A model generated the notes under the pieces. That model was not told the DNA's origin. It worked only from the letters and a program-made list of their open reading frames with translations, and searched no databases. The position numbers and the translations under genes are program-made. Shown here one piece after another: positions 53,458 through 61,337 of a DNA stretch of 64,000 bases (positions are counted from its first letter, which is position 1; each line of letters begins with the position of its first letter). The stretch comes from Cloacimonetes bacterium UBA5284 (lineage in GTDB: Bacteria > Cloacimonadota > Cloacimonadia > Cloacimonadales > Cloacimonadaceae), in the NCBI GenBank assembly GCA_002410505.1, contig DHSO01000024.1, forward strand, positions 1-64,000, written 5' to 3'.

Positions 53458-54044
53458 ACTTTGTAAAAGAACTTAGTAAAGGTATCATCAAGGACAATCC
53501 CATCTTCGTACTGGTATTGGGCATGTGCCCCACTCTGGCAGTTTCCACATCAGTGATGAATGCGCTGGGTATGGGCTTTGCTGCCACATTCGTCCTGATC
53601 TGCTCGAATATCATCATATCCCTCATCAAAAACATCACCCCCTCAAAGATCCGCATCCCCGTATATATCGTGGTTATCGCGGCCTTTGTTTCGATCGTAG
53701 ACATGGTGATGGCGGCCTATTTGCCCGATCTGCACAAAAGCCTGGGACTCTTCATCCCGCTGATCGTGGTAAACTGCATCATTCTGGGCAGAGCCGAAGC
53801 CTTTGCCAGCAAGAACAACGTGATCATGAGCATTGCCGATGCCATCGGGATGGGGCTGGGCTTTACCCTTTCCCTGAGTGTGATCGCCACTTTCCGTGAG
53901 ATCCTGGGTGCCGGCACATGGCTGGGCATGAAAGTTACTCCCATCACCTACGACCCGATGCTGATCGCGATCCTGGCTCCCGGAGCCTTTATAACCCTGG
54001 GCCTGCTGATGGCGCTGATGAATATGATAAAGGAGAAGAAATAA
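53454..54044 (+). CDS. rnfE: Rnf complex subunit E
   Basis: The 196-residue membrane protein matches RnfE/NqrD: FVKELSKGIIKDNPIFVLVL near 2-21, LGMCPTLAVSTSVMNALGMG near 22-41 and NCIILGRAEAFASKNNV near 104-120. The GTG start overlaps the rnfG stop, and its stop shares one base with the rnfA ATG (TAATG). RnfA and RnfE are homologous, inversely inserted subunits. Confidence 0.95.
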   Translation: MNFVKELSKGIIKDNPIFVLVLGMCPTLAVSTSVMNALGMGFAATFVLICSNIIISLIKNITPSKIRIPVYIVVIAAFVSIVDMVMAAYLPDLHKSLGLFIPLIVVNCIILGRAEAFASKNNVIMSIADAIGMGLGFTLSLSVIATFREILGAGTWLGMKVTPITYDPMLIAILAPGAFITLGLLMALMNMIKEKK

Positions 54045-54652
54045 TGGGATATCTCGGTGAAATCTTCGTGATGGCGATGACCGCCATCTTTATCCAAAAT
54101 TTCGTTCTCTCCCGCTTCTTGGGTCTCTGCCCCTACCTGGGTGTTTCCAAAAAGCTGGATTCCGCCCTGGGAATGGGGATGGCAGTGATCTTCGTGATGA
54201 CCCTGGCCAGCGCGATTACTTTCCTGATAAACAAATACCTGCTGCTACAATTTGACCTGATGTATCTGCAGACCATAGCCTTCATTCTCACCATCGCCGC
54301 TCTGGTCCAGTTTGTGGAAATGGTGATCCAAAAGAACGCCCCCGCACTCTACAAATCCCTGGGGGTATTCTTGCCACTCATCACCACAAACTGCGCCGTG
54401 TTGGGTGTGGCAATCCTAAATACCACCGCATTCAGAAGTGACGGCATCAGTGCCTACAATTTCCTGGACAGCGTGTTAAACGGATTCTTCAGCGGACTGG
54501 GCTTCACCGTCGTGTTGCTGGCCATGGCAGGTCTGCGTATGCGTTTGGAAAAAGCTGAACTTCCCAAAAGCATGAAGGGAATGCCCATTGCCCTTATTCT
54601 GGCTGGCATTATGGCTCTGTCCTTCTACGGCTTCATGGGCTTCAAAATCTAA
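54044..54652 (+). CDS. rnfA: Rnf complex subunit A
   Basis: The 202-residue membrane protein has IQNFVLSRFLGLCPYLGVSK near 19-38 and ITTNCAVLGVAILNTTAF near 110-127, conserved RnfA segments with the Cys residues that hold a membrane cluster. The ATG at 54044 follows the rnfE stop by overlap. rnfB starts ten bases after its stop. Confidence 0.95.
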   Translation: MGYLGEIFVMAMTAIFIQNFVLSRFLGLCPYLGVSKKLDSALGMGMAVIFVMTLASAITFLINKYLLLQFDLMYLQTIAFILTIAALVQFVEMVIQKNAPALYKSLGVFLPLITTNCAVLGVAILNTTAFRSDGISAYNFLDSVLNGFFSGLGFTVVLLAMAGLRMRLEKAELPKSMKGMPIALILAGIMALSFYGFMGFKI

Positions 54653-54662
54653 GGGAGGAAAT

Positions 54663-55685
54663 GTGACTTTGATCTTATTACAAACCGCCTCCACTTTCAG
54701 CACCATCGGCTTACCCATATTGATAATCGGCGCTTTGGGACTGGTTTTCGGCCTCATCCTCGCCATAGCGTCCAAGGTCTTTGAAGTGAAGATAGATCCC
54801 CGCGTGGAAGAAGTGCTAAACGCCTTGCCCGGAGCTAATTGCGGAGCTTGCGGCGCAGCAGGATGCGCAGGTTATGCGGAACGCATCGTGAATGAAGGCG
54901 AAGCCGTGAACAAATGCGCTCCCGGAGGTGCCAATGTGGCAGCGATGATAGCCCGGATAATGGGACAAGACGCCGCTGCCATGACGCAGAAAGTAGCCGT
55001 GATCCATTGCAGCAGCGGGGGTGTAGACAACACAAGCTGGAAATACAACTACGAAGGCGTGGAATCCTGCAAGGCAGCAATAAATGTGGCCGGCGGACCC
55101 AATGTCTGCGCCTGGGGCTGCATGGGCTTAAACGACTGCATGAAAGCTTGCCAGTTTGATGCCATCTCCCTAGATGCCAACAATATGCGAGTGATTGATT
55201 ATGCCAAATGCACCGGTTGCGGCGCTTGCGTGAAAGCCTGCCCCCGCGATCTCATCATGCTGATCCCGATCAATCGCACCGTCTACATAAAATGCTCATC
55301 CCAAGAAAAAGGTCCTGACGCCAAAGCGGTCTGCGGCAGCACTCATCCCTGTATCGGCTGTGGCATCTGCTCGCGCAAATGTCCCGTGCAAGCCATCACC
55401 ATACAGAACAATCTGGCGCGCATCGACTATGATAAATGTATCAATTGCGGTCTCTGCGCCACAGTCTGCCCCACCAAGGCCATCCAGGATCTCATGGCAG
55501 GTATGCGCAAGAAAGCGGAGATCAATCCCGAACTGTGCATCGGCTGCACCATCTGCGCCAAAGTATGCCCGGTTCAAGCCATTGCCGGCGAATTGAAACA
55601 AGTTCACAATGTGGACAAAGATAAATGCATCGGCTGCGAACAATGCGTGGCCAAATGCCCTAAAAAGGCCATCGAAATGACCTGA
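54663..55685 (+). CDS. rnfB: Rnf complex subunit B (multi-ferredoxin form)
   Basis: The 340-residue protein has a membrane anchor (about 15-37), an RnfB-type four-Cys cluster (GANCGACGAAGCAGYAE near 60-76) and then a long ferredoxin array. WGCMGLNDCMKACQFDAI, CTGCGACVKACPRDLI, CIGCGICSRKCPVQAI, CINCGLCATVCPTKAI, CIGCTICAKVCPVQAI and CIGCEQCVAKCPKKAI are all present. E. coli RsxB has only two such motifs; the clostridial and Bacteroidota forms have more. It is the entry point for ferredoxin electrons. The start is GTG at 54663 with GGAGG four bases upstream; the ATG at 54661 is out of frame. A strong terminator follows. Confidence 0.95.
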   Translation: MTLILLQTASTFSTIGLPILIIGALGLVFGLILAIASKVFEVKIDPRVEEVLNALPGANCGACGAAGCAGYAERIVNEGEAVNKCAPGGANVAAMIARIMGQDAAAMTQKVAVIHCSSGGVDNTSWKYNYEGVESCKAAINVAGGPNVCAWGCMGLNDCMKACQFDAISLDANNMRVIDYAKCTGCGACVKACPRDLIMLIPINRTVYIKCSSQEKGPDAKAVCGSTHPCIGCGICSRKCPVQAITIQNNLARIDYDKCINCGLCATVCPTKAIQDLMAGMRKKAEINPELCIGCTICAKVCPVQAIAGELKQVHNVDKDKCIGCEQCVAKCPKKAIEMT

Positions 55686-55704
55686 TCCAAATCTCTTAAT
55701 ACAG

Positions 55705-55738
55705 TGCCGGATCCCCCCATGGGTCCGGCATTTTTTTT
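55705..55738 (+). terminator. Rho-independent terminator after rnfB
   Basis: TGCCGGA (55705-55711) pairs with TCCGGCA (55724-55730), with three further pairs inside, followed by eight T residues. It lies 20 bases after the rnfB stop and ends the rnf transcript. Confidence 0.92.
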
Positions 55739-55896
55739 CCCGCGGCACCATCGAAGAGCGTAACAAAGAGAAGCTCCAAAAGCCCCTATCACATCTTACT
55801 CCTCTCAATTGCGCCCTGCTCCCGGTGAGTTCAATCCGCTTTCTATTCACTCCCGAGCACATGAATATCGCACCAGCCATAAAGCCCCAAAGAAAT

Positions 55897-55922
55897 CGTG
55901 CCCCTCGGAAAGGAGGGGCACG
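55897..55922. terminator. 10-bp hairpin, terminator-like in both directions
   Basis: CGTGCCCCTC (55897-55906) pairs perfectly with GAGGGGCACG (55913-55922) around GGAAAG. GGATTTT follows on the plus strand and ATTTCTTT on the minus strand. Neither T tract is strong. Confidence 0.4.
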
Positions 55923-55940
55923 GGATTTTGACTTAGGAGG

Positions 55941-56015
55941 TTGCACACTGTGGTTTGGAGTAACCACATTTATCGGCAGGGGATACCGATAAGGAGTTGC
56001 AAATGTATAGTGCAA
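55941..56015 (+). ncRNA. Candidate structured RNA element with three-helix junction
   Basis: The outer stem TTGCAC (55941-55946)/GTGCAA (56010-56015) encloses GTGGTT/AACCAC (55950-55955 with 55962-55967) and TATCGG/CCGATA (55971-55976 with 55986-55991). All three stems are perfect 6-bp helices. A C5-AAGC-G6 hairpin and TTT follow about 60 bases on. The arrangement resembles a small regulatory RNA or attenuator, but I recognise no known family. Confidence 0.4.
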
Positions 56016-56158
56016 AGTATGTGCCAAAAGCAGGATTTTCATATATCCCTATATAGCAGTATATTATGAAGTGTCCCCCAAGCGGGGGGTTTAAGATGTG
56101 TGGAACTAAAGTGTTGATTTGTGGATACTTTTCCACAAACCCAGGACGCAGGAATGCC

Positions 56159-56186
56159 TTGACAGATAGATAGTTCTCAGTATTTG
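56159..56186 (+). promoter_or_regulatory. Candidate promoter of the UDP-sugar epimerase
   Basis: TTGACA (56159-56164) is followed after 16 bases by TATTTG (56181-56186), about 47 bases before the ATG at 56233. The -10 box is weak by the TATAAT standard. Confidence 0.35.
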
Positions 56187-56232
56187 GTTTTCAAAACTAT
56201 CGTGGATCGCGGTAGAGATAAAGGGATTGGAA

Positions 56233-57210
56233 ATGAGCAAATGTAAGCATAGATATTTGGTAAGCGGTGGGGCCGGATTCATTGGCTCACATCTGTGCGA
56301 AGCCCTCTTAGAGACGGGCTCCGAAGTGATCTGTCTGGATAATCTGAGCGATTTTTACGATCCCCGGATCAAGCTGGCAAATCTGCATACTCTGCTACCC
56401 CGGAAAGGTTTCAGCTTCATCAAAGCCGATATCCGGGATACTGATGCGCTACAAAGCATCTTCTCTTCAAACTCCATAGACATGCTCGTGCACATTGCCG
56501 CCATGGCAGGAGTGCGTCCCTCCATCGAGAATCCCCGCCTCTACTACGATGTAAACCTGATGGGCACTCAAAAGCTTCTGGAAATGTGTCGCCGGCACGG
56601 CGTCAAAAAGCTCGTGTTCGCTTCCTCTTCATCGGTTTATGGCAACAACTGTGTTCCCTTTTCGGAAGCCGATCCGGTGGATAATCCCATCTCGCCTTAT
56701 GCTGCAAGCAAAAAGGCTGCTGAGCTGATGTGCCACACCTGGTATCATCTTTACGATATCTCAACTATTTGCTTGAGATTCTTCACAGTATATGGCCCCC
56801 GGCAAAGGCCGGATCTGGCTATCCATAAGTTTGCCCGGGATATTCTGGCAGATAAAACTATCACACTGTTTGGCGATGGAAGCAGCTCCCGTGATTACAC
56901 CTATGTAAAAGACATCATCGCCGGAGTATCAGCTGCTGTCGATCGCCTCCATGCATCGGAAACAAAGCTCTATGAAATATACAACTTAGGCAATGCTGAA
57001 CCAATCTCGCTGATAGATATGGTTAGCGCTCTGGAACAGGTATTGGGCAAAAAGGCGAAGTTGCGGCATAAAGCCATGCAGGCAGGGGATGTAGAACGCA
57101 CTTTTGCGGATATCAGCAAAGCCGGGGAATTCCTGAACTATGCACCATCCACTCCATTTATGGAAGGGCTGCAGAACTTTGTAGACTGGCTGGTAACCAC
57201 GAAAGACTAA
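56233..57210 (+). CDS. UDP-sugar 4-epimerase (UDP-glucuronate/glucose epimerase family)
   Basis: The 325-residue extended SDR has the NAD motif VSGGAGFIGSHLCEALL near 11-27, FASSSSVYGNN near 129-139, the catalytic pair YAASKKAAE near 154-162 and FFTVYGPRQRPDLAIHKFAR near 180. It most resembles UDP-glucuronate/UDP-glucose 4-epimerases and would supply a precursor for the adjacent LPS or capsule genes. AAGGGATT precedes the ATG at 56233; a TTG two codons earlier was not chosen. Its last four codons and stop (TTKD*) lie within the first unit of a CACGAAA repeat array, so the true end may have been changed by the insertion. Confidence 0.88.
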   Translation: MSKCKHRYLVSGGAGFIGSHLCEALLETGSEVICLDNLSDFYDPRIKLANLHTLLPRKGFSFIKADIRDTDALQSIFSSNSIDMLVHIAAMAGVRPSIENPRLYYDVNLMGTQKLLEMCRRHGVKKLVFASSSSVYGNNCVPFSEADPVDNPISPYAASKKAAELMCHTWYHLYDISTICLRFFTVYGPRQRPDLAIHKFARDILADKTITLFGDGSSSRDYTYVKDIIAGVSAAVDRLHASETKLYEIYNLGNAEPISLIDMVSALEQVLGKKAKLRHKAMQAGDVERTFADISKAGEFLNYAPSTPFMEGLQNFVDWLVTTKD

Positions 57211-57265
57211 AACCACGAAAGACTAAAACCACGAAAAGCACGAAAAGCACGAAAAGACACGAAAG
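57195..57265 (+). repeat. CACGAAA-type tandem repeat, left array
   Basis: Two perfect copies of the 16-mer AACCACGAAAGACTAA (57195-57210, 57211-57226) are followed by shorter AACCACGAAAAG/CACGAAAAG/CACGAAAAGA/CACGAAAG units. The first unit contains the end and stop of the epimerase gene. It is inverted relative to the array at 57732. Confidence 0.9.
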
Positions 57266-57300
57266 ATATGGGAAGAATATATAATCAGAAAAAATATGTG

Positions 57301-57678
57301 TTAGATCACGAATCTCTCGATATGAACTTTGGGGTGGGATTGGAAGTTCACTAACAAACCAAGATTCATCCGGGTTATTTTTGGGTAGTTCATAAGCTGG
57401 GCTCTGTGGATTGGGTTAAGCTCAGATACAGCTTTAATCTCAACTATTATCTTATCGTAGCAAATAAAATCCAGCTTGTAAGTGTGAGTAATCGCTTCAT
57501 TTTTGTATCAGATAGTAAGTTCCGGCTGGGCAGCGTATGGTATTCCCAGACTGCTAAATTCCTTACATAGACACTCTTGATAAACAGCCTTCAGAAAACC
57601 GGGCCCTAATTCTTTATACACTTCAAAGATAGCTCCGGAGATCTTATAAGATTCATCTTTATAGACAATTTTTTCCAT
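57301..57678 (-). pseudogene. GxxExxxY-family protein, disrupted by an in-frame stop
   Basis: The minus strand encodes a 125-codon GxxExxxY (PD-(D/E)XK-like) protein: GAIFEVYKELGPGF near 15-28, LKAVYQECL, YKLDFICYDKIIVEIKAVS near 68-86 (nuclease-like Asp and ExK) and MNYPKITRMNLGLLVNF. Codon 57 is TGA (57510-57508), which interrupts an otherwise intact frame, and the Glu of the name-giving motif is Lys (GFLKAVY). It is therefore probably inactive. It lies between inverted CACGAAA arrays, 91 bases from the left array and 53 from the right. Confidence 0.82.
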
Positions 57679-57731
57679 AATTGCCAAACACCTCTTTCAT
57701 AATTTACTCACTTATTAGGGCTCTTTAATGA

Positions 57732-57825
57732 TTTTTCGTGTATTTCGTGTATTTCGTGTATTTCGTGGTTTAATTATTTCGTGTATTTTCGTGTATTTCG
57801 TGGTTAAATAAATCATTCGTGGTTT
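57732..57825 (-). repeat. CACGAAA-type tandem repeat, right array (inverted)
   Basis: Repeats of TTTCGTGTA (9 nt) and TTTCGTGGTTTAA-like units fill this stretch; read on the minus strand they are AACCACGAA/TACACGAAA. The outer end, AACCACGAATGA, contains the last codons (NHE) and stop of the tcdA gene. Confidence 0.9.
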
Positions 57826-58544
57826 ATAACGCAGCGGATCACCCAGCTTGCTGCCATCAACCCCATCATCGCCGGCATATAGCTGATGCTACCGATTCTC
57901 TGCCGCTGTCTGCCTCTTTCGATTATGATCTCATCGTCACTTTCCACCTCATCGATGATATCCAAGGCCAATTCCGAAGAATACACACAGGGAAAATCCA
58001 GCCTTACTCCTCTGCGCCTGAGGAACTTGCGAACTCTGCGGGCCAGCGGGCAATTGATGCTTTTGCTGATCTTATCCAGATGGATCTTCCCGGGATCAAC
58101 TCGGTTCCCCGCCCCCATCACCGAGATAAAGCGCCTGCCGCTTTTTGCCAGATCCTCCAGAAGCCCGATCTTTGGTCCCAAGCTATCGATGGCGTCGATC
58201 ACATAATCTGCCTCAGCGGTCAGTTCAGCCCTGTTTTCCGCATCCAGAAACACTTGATGGCATACAACATGCGCCTCATCGTTGATCGCCAGTATGCGCT
58301 CTTTCATCAGCTCGGTTTTTGGTTTACCGATGCTGTCCCGAATTGCCAGCAATTGCCGGTTCAAATTGCTGGGACCCACTGTGTCAAAATCTATCAGAAT
58401 GAAATGTCCGATTCCAGCTCTGGCAAGGGCTTCAACCGCGTAAGAGCCTACTCCGCCCAAGCCGGCGATGCATACGCTGCTTTGTTTCAGATGCTCCAGC
58501 GCTTTGCTGCCGATCAAGAGTTCTGTGCGGGAAAAATCCGTCAT
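57813..58544 (-). CDS. tcdA: tRNA threonylcarbamoyladenosine dehydratase
   Basis: The 243-residue ThiF/E1-like protein has the ATP-binding motif IAGLGGVGSYAVEALARAG near 26-44, DFDTVGPSNLNRQLLA near 52-67 and ADYVIDAIDSLGPK near 113-126. Between 165 and 200 it shows the basic SKSINCPLARRVRKFLRRRG insert typical of TcdA (CsdL). It cyclises t6A to ct6A in tRNA. The C-terminal NHE and stop lie in the repeat array. Its ATG overlaps the tatD-like gene by four bases. Confidence 0.92.
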   Translation of the reverse strand: MTDFSRTELLIGSKALEHLKQSSVCIAGLGGVGSYAVEALARAGIGHFILIDFDTVGPSNLNRQLLAIRDSIGKPKTELMKERILAINDEAHVVCHQVFLDAENRAELTAEADYVIDAIDSLGPKIGLLEDLAKSGRRFISVMGAGNRVDPGKIHLDKISKSINCPLARRVRKFLRRRGVRLDFPCVYSSELALDIIDEVESDDEIIIERGRQRQRIGSISYMPAMMGLMAASWVIRCVINHE

Positions 58545-59284
58545 AAGTCACATCCGGTCAAGAGCTTGTAGTTAAAAGCCTGCACCCGGATCAGCTCCCG
58601 GAGGTCGATCCCGGATAGTTCTGCGCAATGACGGATCACATTGATAAGGCGCAACAAAGGATTGCGCTCGCCTTCACGCACATAATAGCGGGTGATATCC
58701 GTTTCAAAGAGATATCTTCCCCCTGCCAGCATGGCATCCAGGAGCTCCCGCTTGTCCTGCCGCAAAATGCGCTCGCTGATAGTATAACAGCAGTCCGTCT
58801 TACATAGATTTGTGAATGCTTCCACACTCCCCGCATAACCGTGTAAAAGATAGCGAAGAGGGTACTGGCACAGCATCTCGTATGCCTCCTGCTGGTGCCC
58901 CACGATGTGCAGCACCACCGGCAACCGATATTCTGCTGCCAGCTCCAGTTGGCTTTCAAAAGTCTGCCGCATCTGCCGTTTATCCGGATTGCCTTTGTCC
59001 AGCCCTATCTCCCCAATTGCCCAGATAGCCCCATCCTCACACAGTTTGCGGATGTCGTCGAGCTCCAGATCGCAAGCATCAAAAAAGGGGTGAATCCCCG
59101 CGCTAAAAAGCAGCTTTATACCCTCGATACTCGCAATCCGGGGATACTCTGCAAGATCCGCTTTGGAGAGAGCCGCGGATAGATAGTGCGTGATGCCACA
59201 GGAGGCGGCTTCTTTTAACAGCGGTCTCAAGGGCATCAGTTGCTCCAGGTTTGCCAAGTGGCAATGGGCATCACAAGGCTTCAT
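58541..59284 (-). CDS. TatD-family metal-dependent hydrolase
   Basis: The 247-residue protein shows the TIM-barrel metal-binding landmarks CDAHCHLANL near 3-12, GIHPFFDAC near 63, AIGEIGLDKGN near 90-100 and LPVVLHIVGHQQEAYEML near 125. The family includes 3'-5' DNA/RNA exonucleases and D-aminoacyl-tRNA-deacylase-like enzymes. The final Asp of the family (usually ETDxP) is present as FETDITRYY near 205. It overlaps both neighbours by four bases. Confidence 0.88.
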   Translation of the reverse strand: MKPCDAHCHLANLEQLMPLRPLLKEAASCGITHYLSAALSKADLAEYPRIASIEGIKLLFSAGIHPFFDACDLELDDIRKLCEDGAIWAIGEIGLDKGNPDKRQMRQTFESQLELAAEYRLPVVLHIVGHQQEAYEMLCQYPLRYLLHGYAGSVEAFTNLCKTDCCYTISERILRQDKRELLDAMLAGGRYLFETDITRYYVREGERNPLLRLINVIRHCAELSGIDLRELIRVQAFNYKLLTGCDL

Positions 59285-60297
59285 ATACTCAACTCCGGCA
59301 ATAGCTTTGTGATGTGCCCGGCTACTCGTTTTCCCGCTCTGCCATCCAGGGCATCAAAGAAAATGGCATTTGCCTTTTGGCGCTGTAAGGCATGTTCATC
59401 CGGATGCTCTAAAGCGCGTTCAATAGCAGGCATCAGATCCTCAAAACTCTCTATTTGAATGCTGATGTCGGCTATGATGTCATACACTTCCACCACCGAT
59501 CGCCGTGCGGCAGGTATATGCCAACTGATCATCGGCTTGTCCAGAGCGCAGATTTCAGCGATGATGGAGGATGTATCCACTATGCAGACTTCCATATCCG
59601 GGATGTAGTTCAAGGGATTGTCTTCGATGAAAGTGATCCCTTCCATCTCCCGCAAACGCCTGATGTAGTCCGGATTTGTCCAGGGATGCACGCTCACGGC
59701 GATCTGATATATCCCCGCCAGCTCCGGCAGACGCTCAATCCAGCGTTCGATGCCGCTCATGCCGCTGCTGTCGTAGGTGGCGGTGAAGAGCAGCTTTGGC
59801 TTTGCTCCCGGTTTTTTTGGCACATTTTTTGGGGGCAGATATGGATCCAATTTGGGATAACCGCCCACTTCACCGCAGCGCACACCAATCTCGATGGCAT
59901 TGTCCAGATCTTTCTGAGAGCTGAACATATAGAGGCTGAAGGGCCGGTAGTTCTTTGAGGAAGTACGGCGTTTAAAATGGTATGCGCCGTGCATCATCCC
60001 TATCTTGATTACGCCATTGCAAGGAAACTTGTGCGGGGAGACCCGGCACATGATGACCGCCTTGGGGTACACCGGAAGTCTGCGCGCGTGTATGCCTTTT
60101 GCTTTCAGATAGCGCCAGGTATCAGCTTTGTCCGTTACAATCGAGATGTTTTTCAGATGTTTCTGTACCGGCTGCCAGATCTCCAGATCTACCAGAGTAT
60201 GGCAATAGAAGACGGTTGCATCCCGCTTTTTCAGTATGTTCAAGACATGCCAGACGGCGCTGTAAAGGGGTTTGAGCAGGTAGTATGAAAAGACCAT
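59281..60297 (-). CDS. CDP-glycerol glycerophosphotransferase-like protein
   Basis: The 338-residue protein begins with a hydrophobic/amphipathic stretch (MVFSYYLLKPLYSAVWHVL). Features of the CDP-glycerol:poly(glycerophosphate) transferase family include MMHGAYHFKRRT near 126, GYPKLDPYL near 170, LFTATYDSSG near 190 and VDTSSIIAEICALDKPMI near 265-282. In Gram-positive bacteria these enzymes make teichoic acids; in Gram-negative surface clusters they add glycerol phosphate to glycans. The ATG at 60297 follows the ATP-grasp stop by one-base overlap (TAATG), although the frame is open further upstream. Confidence 0.72.
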   Translation of the reverse strand: MVFSYYLLKPLYSAVWHVLNILKKRDATVFYCHTLVDLEIWQPVQKHLKNISIVTDKADTWRYLKAKGIHARRLPVYPKAVIMCRVSPHKFPCNGVIKIGMMHGAYHFKRRTSSKNYRPFSLYMFSSQKDLDNAIEIGVRCGEVGGYPKLDPYLPPKNVPKKPGAKPKLLFTATYDSSGMSGIERWIERLPELAGIYQIAVSVHPWTNPDYIRRLREMEGITFIEDNPLNYIPDMEVCIVDTSSIIAEICALDKPMISWHIPAARRSVVEVYDIIADISIQIESFEDLMPAIERALEHPDEHALQRQKANAIFFDALDGRAGKRVAGHITKLLPELSI

Positions 60298-61337
60298 TAT
60301 GCGTTTAAGAATTGCCCCAGAGCGGCTGCCAACATTTCTTCGAAGCTCTCGTGCTTTTCCCGGAAGCGCCACTCTCCATTATCCAAAACGTAATAGCCTT
60401 TACCGCGCACTATTATGTTGATTCCAAAGTGCTGCGCCTGATACTCAAAGAGGTAGATGTTCCCTGAGGCATCCTCACCCAAATCCACCGATAAACATGG
60501 TGCCTTGAAGCGTTTATAGAGGCTGTGTGCCATATCCAGTTCGGGCCGGGGATTTTCGATGTTGAAATCAAAGAGTTTTGCCCCACTGGCCCTGAAATCT
60601 CCGGCTTTGGTGTGCCGCTTGCTGATGAAATATTTGTCGCCCAATACAATCACCCGATAGTCAAAGCTTAGTCCGGGCACATATTCCTGAAGGATGAAAG
60701 GGATATCGGGAGTCATGTAGTCCTGATACTGCAGCGCGTCTTTATATAGATCATAATTCGGATATCCGGGTATGCTTTTGTGTTTGCGCAGATTCTTTCG
60801 CCGCCAATAATCCAGCTTTTGCCCCCAAGATACTCTCGGTTCATGCTTGGTAAGCTCTTTCAAGATGTCGTCTTTGCTGTTCACCAGAGCGACACCGGTG
60901 CTGTTAGAACCGGTTAAGGTCTTGAACACCAAGGGGAATTTCAGGTCATAATGTTGCATTTCCCGCTTGCTGCTAAAGAAATGATAGTCCAAACTGTGGA
61001 TGCCCATATCGCGTTTCAAAAGCTCCTGCCAGCCTTTGTTTTCATGACAGTAAAAGAGATCAAAGGAAGGCAGCAGAGTATTGCCTTTACGCTGTAGATA
61101 CAAGAGGCAATCACGAATGTATGGCCTCAGGTTTTCGCGATGACTGAAGCTGTAATACACTAGGCTGTCACGTATCTCAACCGCGCCATTGACCACTTCA
61201 TGGAAATCGTGTTTACGCACTTCAAAACCCAGGCTTTGCAGTTCCTTGATGAAGGCATCAGTATCGATGCTGACCCAAGGCTTTCGCGTCTGACCGATAA
61301 AATCGTCGTATCCCGTTAATACATATATCTCTCTCAT
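60297..61337 (-). CDS. ATP-grasp family protein
   Basis: The 346-residue protein resembles RimK-like ATP-grasp ligases: FPLVFKTLTGSNSTGVALVN near 131-150 (nucleotide-binding loop), IPFILQEYVPGLSFDYRVIV near 215-234 and CLSVDLGEDASGNIYLFEY near 285-303 with acidic metal ligands. Such enzymes form amide or thioester bonds between a carboxyl group and an amine. In this surface-glycan operon it might attach an amino acid to a glycan; that is inference. It overlaps its neighbours by one base at each end. Confidence 0.78.
   Translation of the reverse strand: MREIYVLTGYDDFIGQTRKPWVSIDTDAFIKELQSLGFEVRKHDFHEVVNGAVEIRDSLVYYSFSHRENLRPYIRDCLLYLQRKGNTLLPSFDLFYCHENKGWQELLKRDMGIHSLDYHFFSSKREMQHYDLKFPLVFKTLTGSNSTGVALVNSKDDILKELTKHEPRVSWGQKLDYWRRKNLRKHKSIPGYPNYDLYKDALQYQDYMTPDIPFILQEYVPGLSFDYRVIVLGDKYFISKRHTKAGDFRASGAKLFDFNIENPRPELDMAHSLYKRFKAPCLSVDLGEDASGNIYLFEYQAQHFGINIIVRGKGYYVLDNGEWRFREKHESFEEMLAAALGQFLNA

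Larger units (their letters stand above)
55686..56232. other. Structured intergenic region before the UDP-sugar epimerase
   Basis: After the rnfB terminator, this region holds a 10-bp hairpin (55897-55922), a multi-helix element (55941-56015), a C5/G6 hairpin followed by TTT (56075-56092), a GTGGA/TCCAC hairpin (56121-56135) and a TTGACA promoter-like site. Two short ORFs with good ribosome sites (GTG near 55950, 39 codons; ATG near 56003, 17 codons) overlap the structure, but their coding status is doubtful. Confidence 0.55.

Noticed and set aside
54661..54666. ATG at 54661 as the rnfB start
   Set aside because: The next codon is TGA; the overlapping GTG at 54663 is in frame.
55933..56136. 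67-codon minus-strand frame in the structured region
   Set aside because: No family features, and it lies antisense to a region better explained by stems.
57195..57825. CACGAAA arrays as a possible CRISPR
   Set aside because: Units are 9-16 nt with no unique spacers, and the two arrays are inverted and imperfect.
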